From an uncultured Methanofollis sp. (GTDB lineage: Archaea; Halobacteriota; Methanomicrobia; Methanomicrobiales; Methanofollaceae), in contig NZ_CALFSA010000025.1 of the NCBI RefSeq assembly GCF_937919355.1, positions 1 to 6,720 on the forward strand: a DNA stretch of 6,720 bases, in the 5' to 3' direction. This document shows, in pieces, positions 6,111 to 6,720 of the stretch. The notes beneath the pieces are model-generated. The model saw only the letters and a list, made by a program, of their open reading frames with translations, was not told where the DNA came from and made no database searches. The stretch's first letter is position 1; each line of letters starts with the position of its first letter. Position numbers and translations under genes: made by a program.

Positions 6111-6445
6111 CCGACGAGGGCGGCGGCAAACCTCTCCCCCTCAGGGGTGAGGGAGTAGATGATCCAGTTCCCCTGCGCGACGCCCGCGATCAGATCGGCT
6201 TTTTTGAGCACATTGAGGTGGTACGAGAGGCGGGAGTCGGCGACCGCCACCACCTCCCTGATCACGCAGACGCAGAGGGGCTGGACGGCGAGGAGGAGGA
6301 GGATCTTCAGGCGCACGGGATCGGAGAGGGCATGGAACTGCTGCGACCGGAGGGCGAGCGTCTCCCTGTCGGGGAGGAGGCGCGTGAGGCCCACGACACC
6401 GCCGACCCGTGCGAGGTCGTCTTCAACAGGTTCAGGAATTGGCAT
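6107..6445 (-). CDS. ArsR-family winged-helix repressor with Cys-Val-Cys metal site
   Basis: This is a 112-residue transcription regulator. A 35-residue N-terminal extension precedes the ArsR core: FHALSDPVRLKILLLL (37-52), PLCVC (56-60), the recognition-helix segment SRLSYHLNVLKKADLI (71-86), and the beta-wing with NWIIYSLTPEG (93-103). Cys58-Val59-Cys60 sits where ArsR/SmtB proteins carry the ELCVC(D) thiolate site for arsenite and other soft metals. I infer that it senses a soft metal, metalloid or thiol stress and releases DNA on binding; the actual ligand is unknown. The ATG at 6445 starts at the divergent control region, which holds two matching dyads, so autoregulation is likely. GGAG lies about ten bases upstream, a loose spacing. 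Its stop overlaps that of the convergent membrane-protein gene by four bases. Confidence 0.88.
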   Translation of the reverse strand: MPIPEPVEDDLARVGGVVGLTRLLPDRETLALRSQQFHALSDPVRLKILLLLAVQPLCVCVIREVVAVADSRLSYHLNVLKKADLIAGVAQGNWIIYSLTPEGERFAAALVG

Positions 6446-6474
6446 GTTTTATACTCTCCAGAGCCCACAGGGCT

Positions 6475-6494
6475 ATTTCAAGATAGTATGAAAT
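6475..6494. promoter_or_regulatory. Candidate ArsR operator 1
   Basis: ATTTCA-N8-TGAAAT is a perfect 6-bp dyad about 30 bases upstream of the arsR-like ATG. It lies where transcription of that gene would start if its TATA element is at about 6501-6509. It shares the core TTTCA-N8-TGAAA, and the left flank CTATTTCAA, with operator 2. The length and dyad form fit the target of a dimeric winged-helix repressor. Confidence 0.55.
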
Positions 6495-6500
6495 GGATAT

Positions 6501-6509
6501 CCTTATACC
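6501..6509. promoter_or_regulatory. Central TATA-like element of the divergent control region
   Basis: CCTTATACC on the plus strand reads GGTATAAGG on the minus strand. It sits between the two dyads, within an imperfect larger dyad (6499-6524). A start about 26 bases away falls inside operator 2 on the plus strand and inside operator 1 on the minus strand. It could therefore serve one or both genes. A TATA-like GTATAAAAC (6454-6446, minus) lies too close to the arsR ATG to fit. Confidence 0.35.
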
Positions 6510-6528
6510 CTTTGGGATAGGGATACTA

Positions 6529-6546
6529 TTTCAACAAATCTTGAAA
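6529..6546. promoter_or_regulatory. Candidate ArsR operator 2
   Basis: TTTCA-N8-TGAAA (extended to TTTCAA-N6-TTGAAA) is a perfect dyad ending 18 bases before the ATG of the Cys-rich peptide gene. It lies 53 bp centre to centre from operator 1. It covers the expected transcription start of the peptide gene, so binding here would repress it. Confidence 0.55.
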
Positions 6547-6564
6547 CATGCGGACGTGAAACCT

Positions 6565-6705
6565 ATGGCAGAAAACACACAGAAAAAGACCGAAAAGTCA
6601 GGCATCGTCTCGAAACTCATGGGCGCCCTGAAGGGCAAGGACTGTGGGTGCTGCTGCTGCGGCACGAAGATCGTCCCGAAGAAGGGAGAGAAGAAGGACG
6701 AGTAA
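6565..6705 (+). CDS. Small Cys-rich peptide, possible metal-binding protein
   Basis: This is a 46-residue peptide. The N-terminal half is basic and Ser/Lys-rich (KSGIVSKLMGALKGK, 11-25). It is followed by CGCCCCG, giving five Cys in six positions (27 and 29-32), then TKIVPKKGEKKDE. There is no signal peptide. ATG 6565 is chosen because GTGA (6556-6559) lies five bases upstream. An in-frame ATG at 6493 would add 24 residues, but it lies on operator 1 and would run the coding sequence through operator 2. The peptide is divergent from an ArsR-type repressor with a thiolate site and shares its control region, so I infer that it is induced by soft metals and binds them or a cofactor. A bacterial metallothionein would be longer with more spaced Cys, so this is not a standard one. 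A possible next ATG at 6716 is cut off by the window end. Confidence 0.65.
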   Translation: MAENTQKKTEKSGIVSKLMGALKGKDCGCCCCGTKIVPKKGEKKDE

Positions 6706-6720
6706 GGGCGAGGGGATGAC

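Noticed and set aside
5594..6520. Plus-strand open frame of 308 residues across two genes
   Set aside because: It runs out of frame through the PGFGQ membrane protein and antisense through the ArsR gene. It is Arg/Gly/Pro-rich with no recognisable domain.
6493..6564. Longer form of the Cys-rich peptide starting at ATG 6493
   Set aside because: That start lies on operator 1 and the extension would cover operator 2. ATG 6565 has a well-spaced GTGA before it.

Overview
The window looks like chromosomal DNA of a methanogenic archaeon, most likely of the order Methanomicrobiales (a Methanoculleus- or Methanofollis-like genome). Reasons: GC-rich coding sequence interrupted by short AT-rich divergent promoters with archaeal TATA-like boxes; poly-T tracts as terminators; an archaeal-type aspartyl-tRNA synthetase; the short 'core' methionine synthase (MesA type) typical of methanogens; a KaiC/RAD55-like protein; and lipoproteins and single-pass membrane proteins with Thr/Pro-rich linkers. 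The genus is an inference, because no rRNA or other marker gene is present.

Layout. (1) 1-578 (+): 3' part of a KaiC/RecA-like protein whose Walker A motif has lost its Lys and Ser/Thr. (2) 579-879: non-coding gap between convergent genes, with poly-T terminators at both ends and a cluster of GC-rich hairpins in the middle. (3) 880-3062 (-): aspS followed by a methionine synthase, joined by an ATGA overlap; the AspRS carries the His/Pro pair reported for non-discriminating archaeal enzymes. (4) 3206-3886 (+): lipoprotein of unknown function, overlapping by 29 bases the tail of the next, convergent unit. (5) 3858-5515 (-): two-gene envelope operon, a membrane-anchored transglutaminase-like protein followed by a single-pass membrane protein translated from a strong Shine-Dalgarno inside the first gene. 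(6) 5637-6110 (+): four-helix membrane protein with a PGFGQ-NG motif; an 18-bp perfect inverted repeat lies over its start codon. (7) 6107-6705: an ArsR-type repressor with a Cys-Val-Cys metal site (-), divergent from a 46-residue Cys-rich peptide (+).

How the parts work together. aspS and the methionine synthase form a housekeeping unit linking Asp-tRNA synthesis with methionine biosynthesis. The middle of the window is a set of surface or membrane proteins. The right end looks like a small self-contained metal or thiol response module. Its regulator and the Cys-rich peptide share a 119-bp divergent control region with two copies of the same dyad, TTTCA-N8-TGAAA, spaced 53 bp (about five helical turns) around a central TATA-like element. 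This module is the most interesting part of the window. There are no rRNA or tRNA genes, insertion sequences or CRISPR arrays that I can see.
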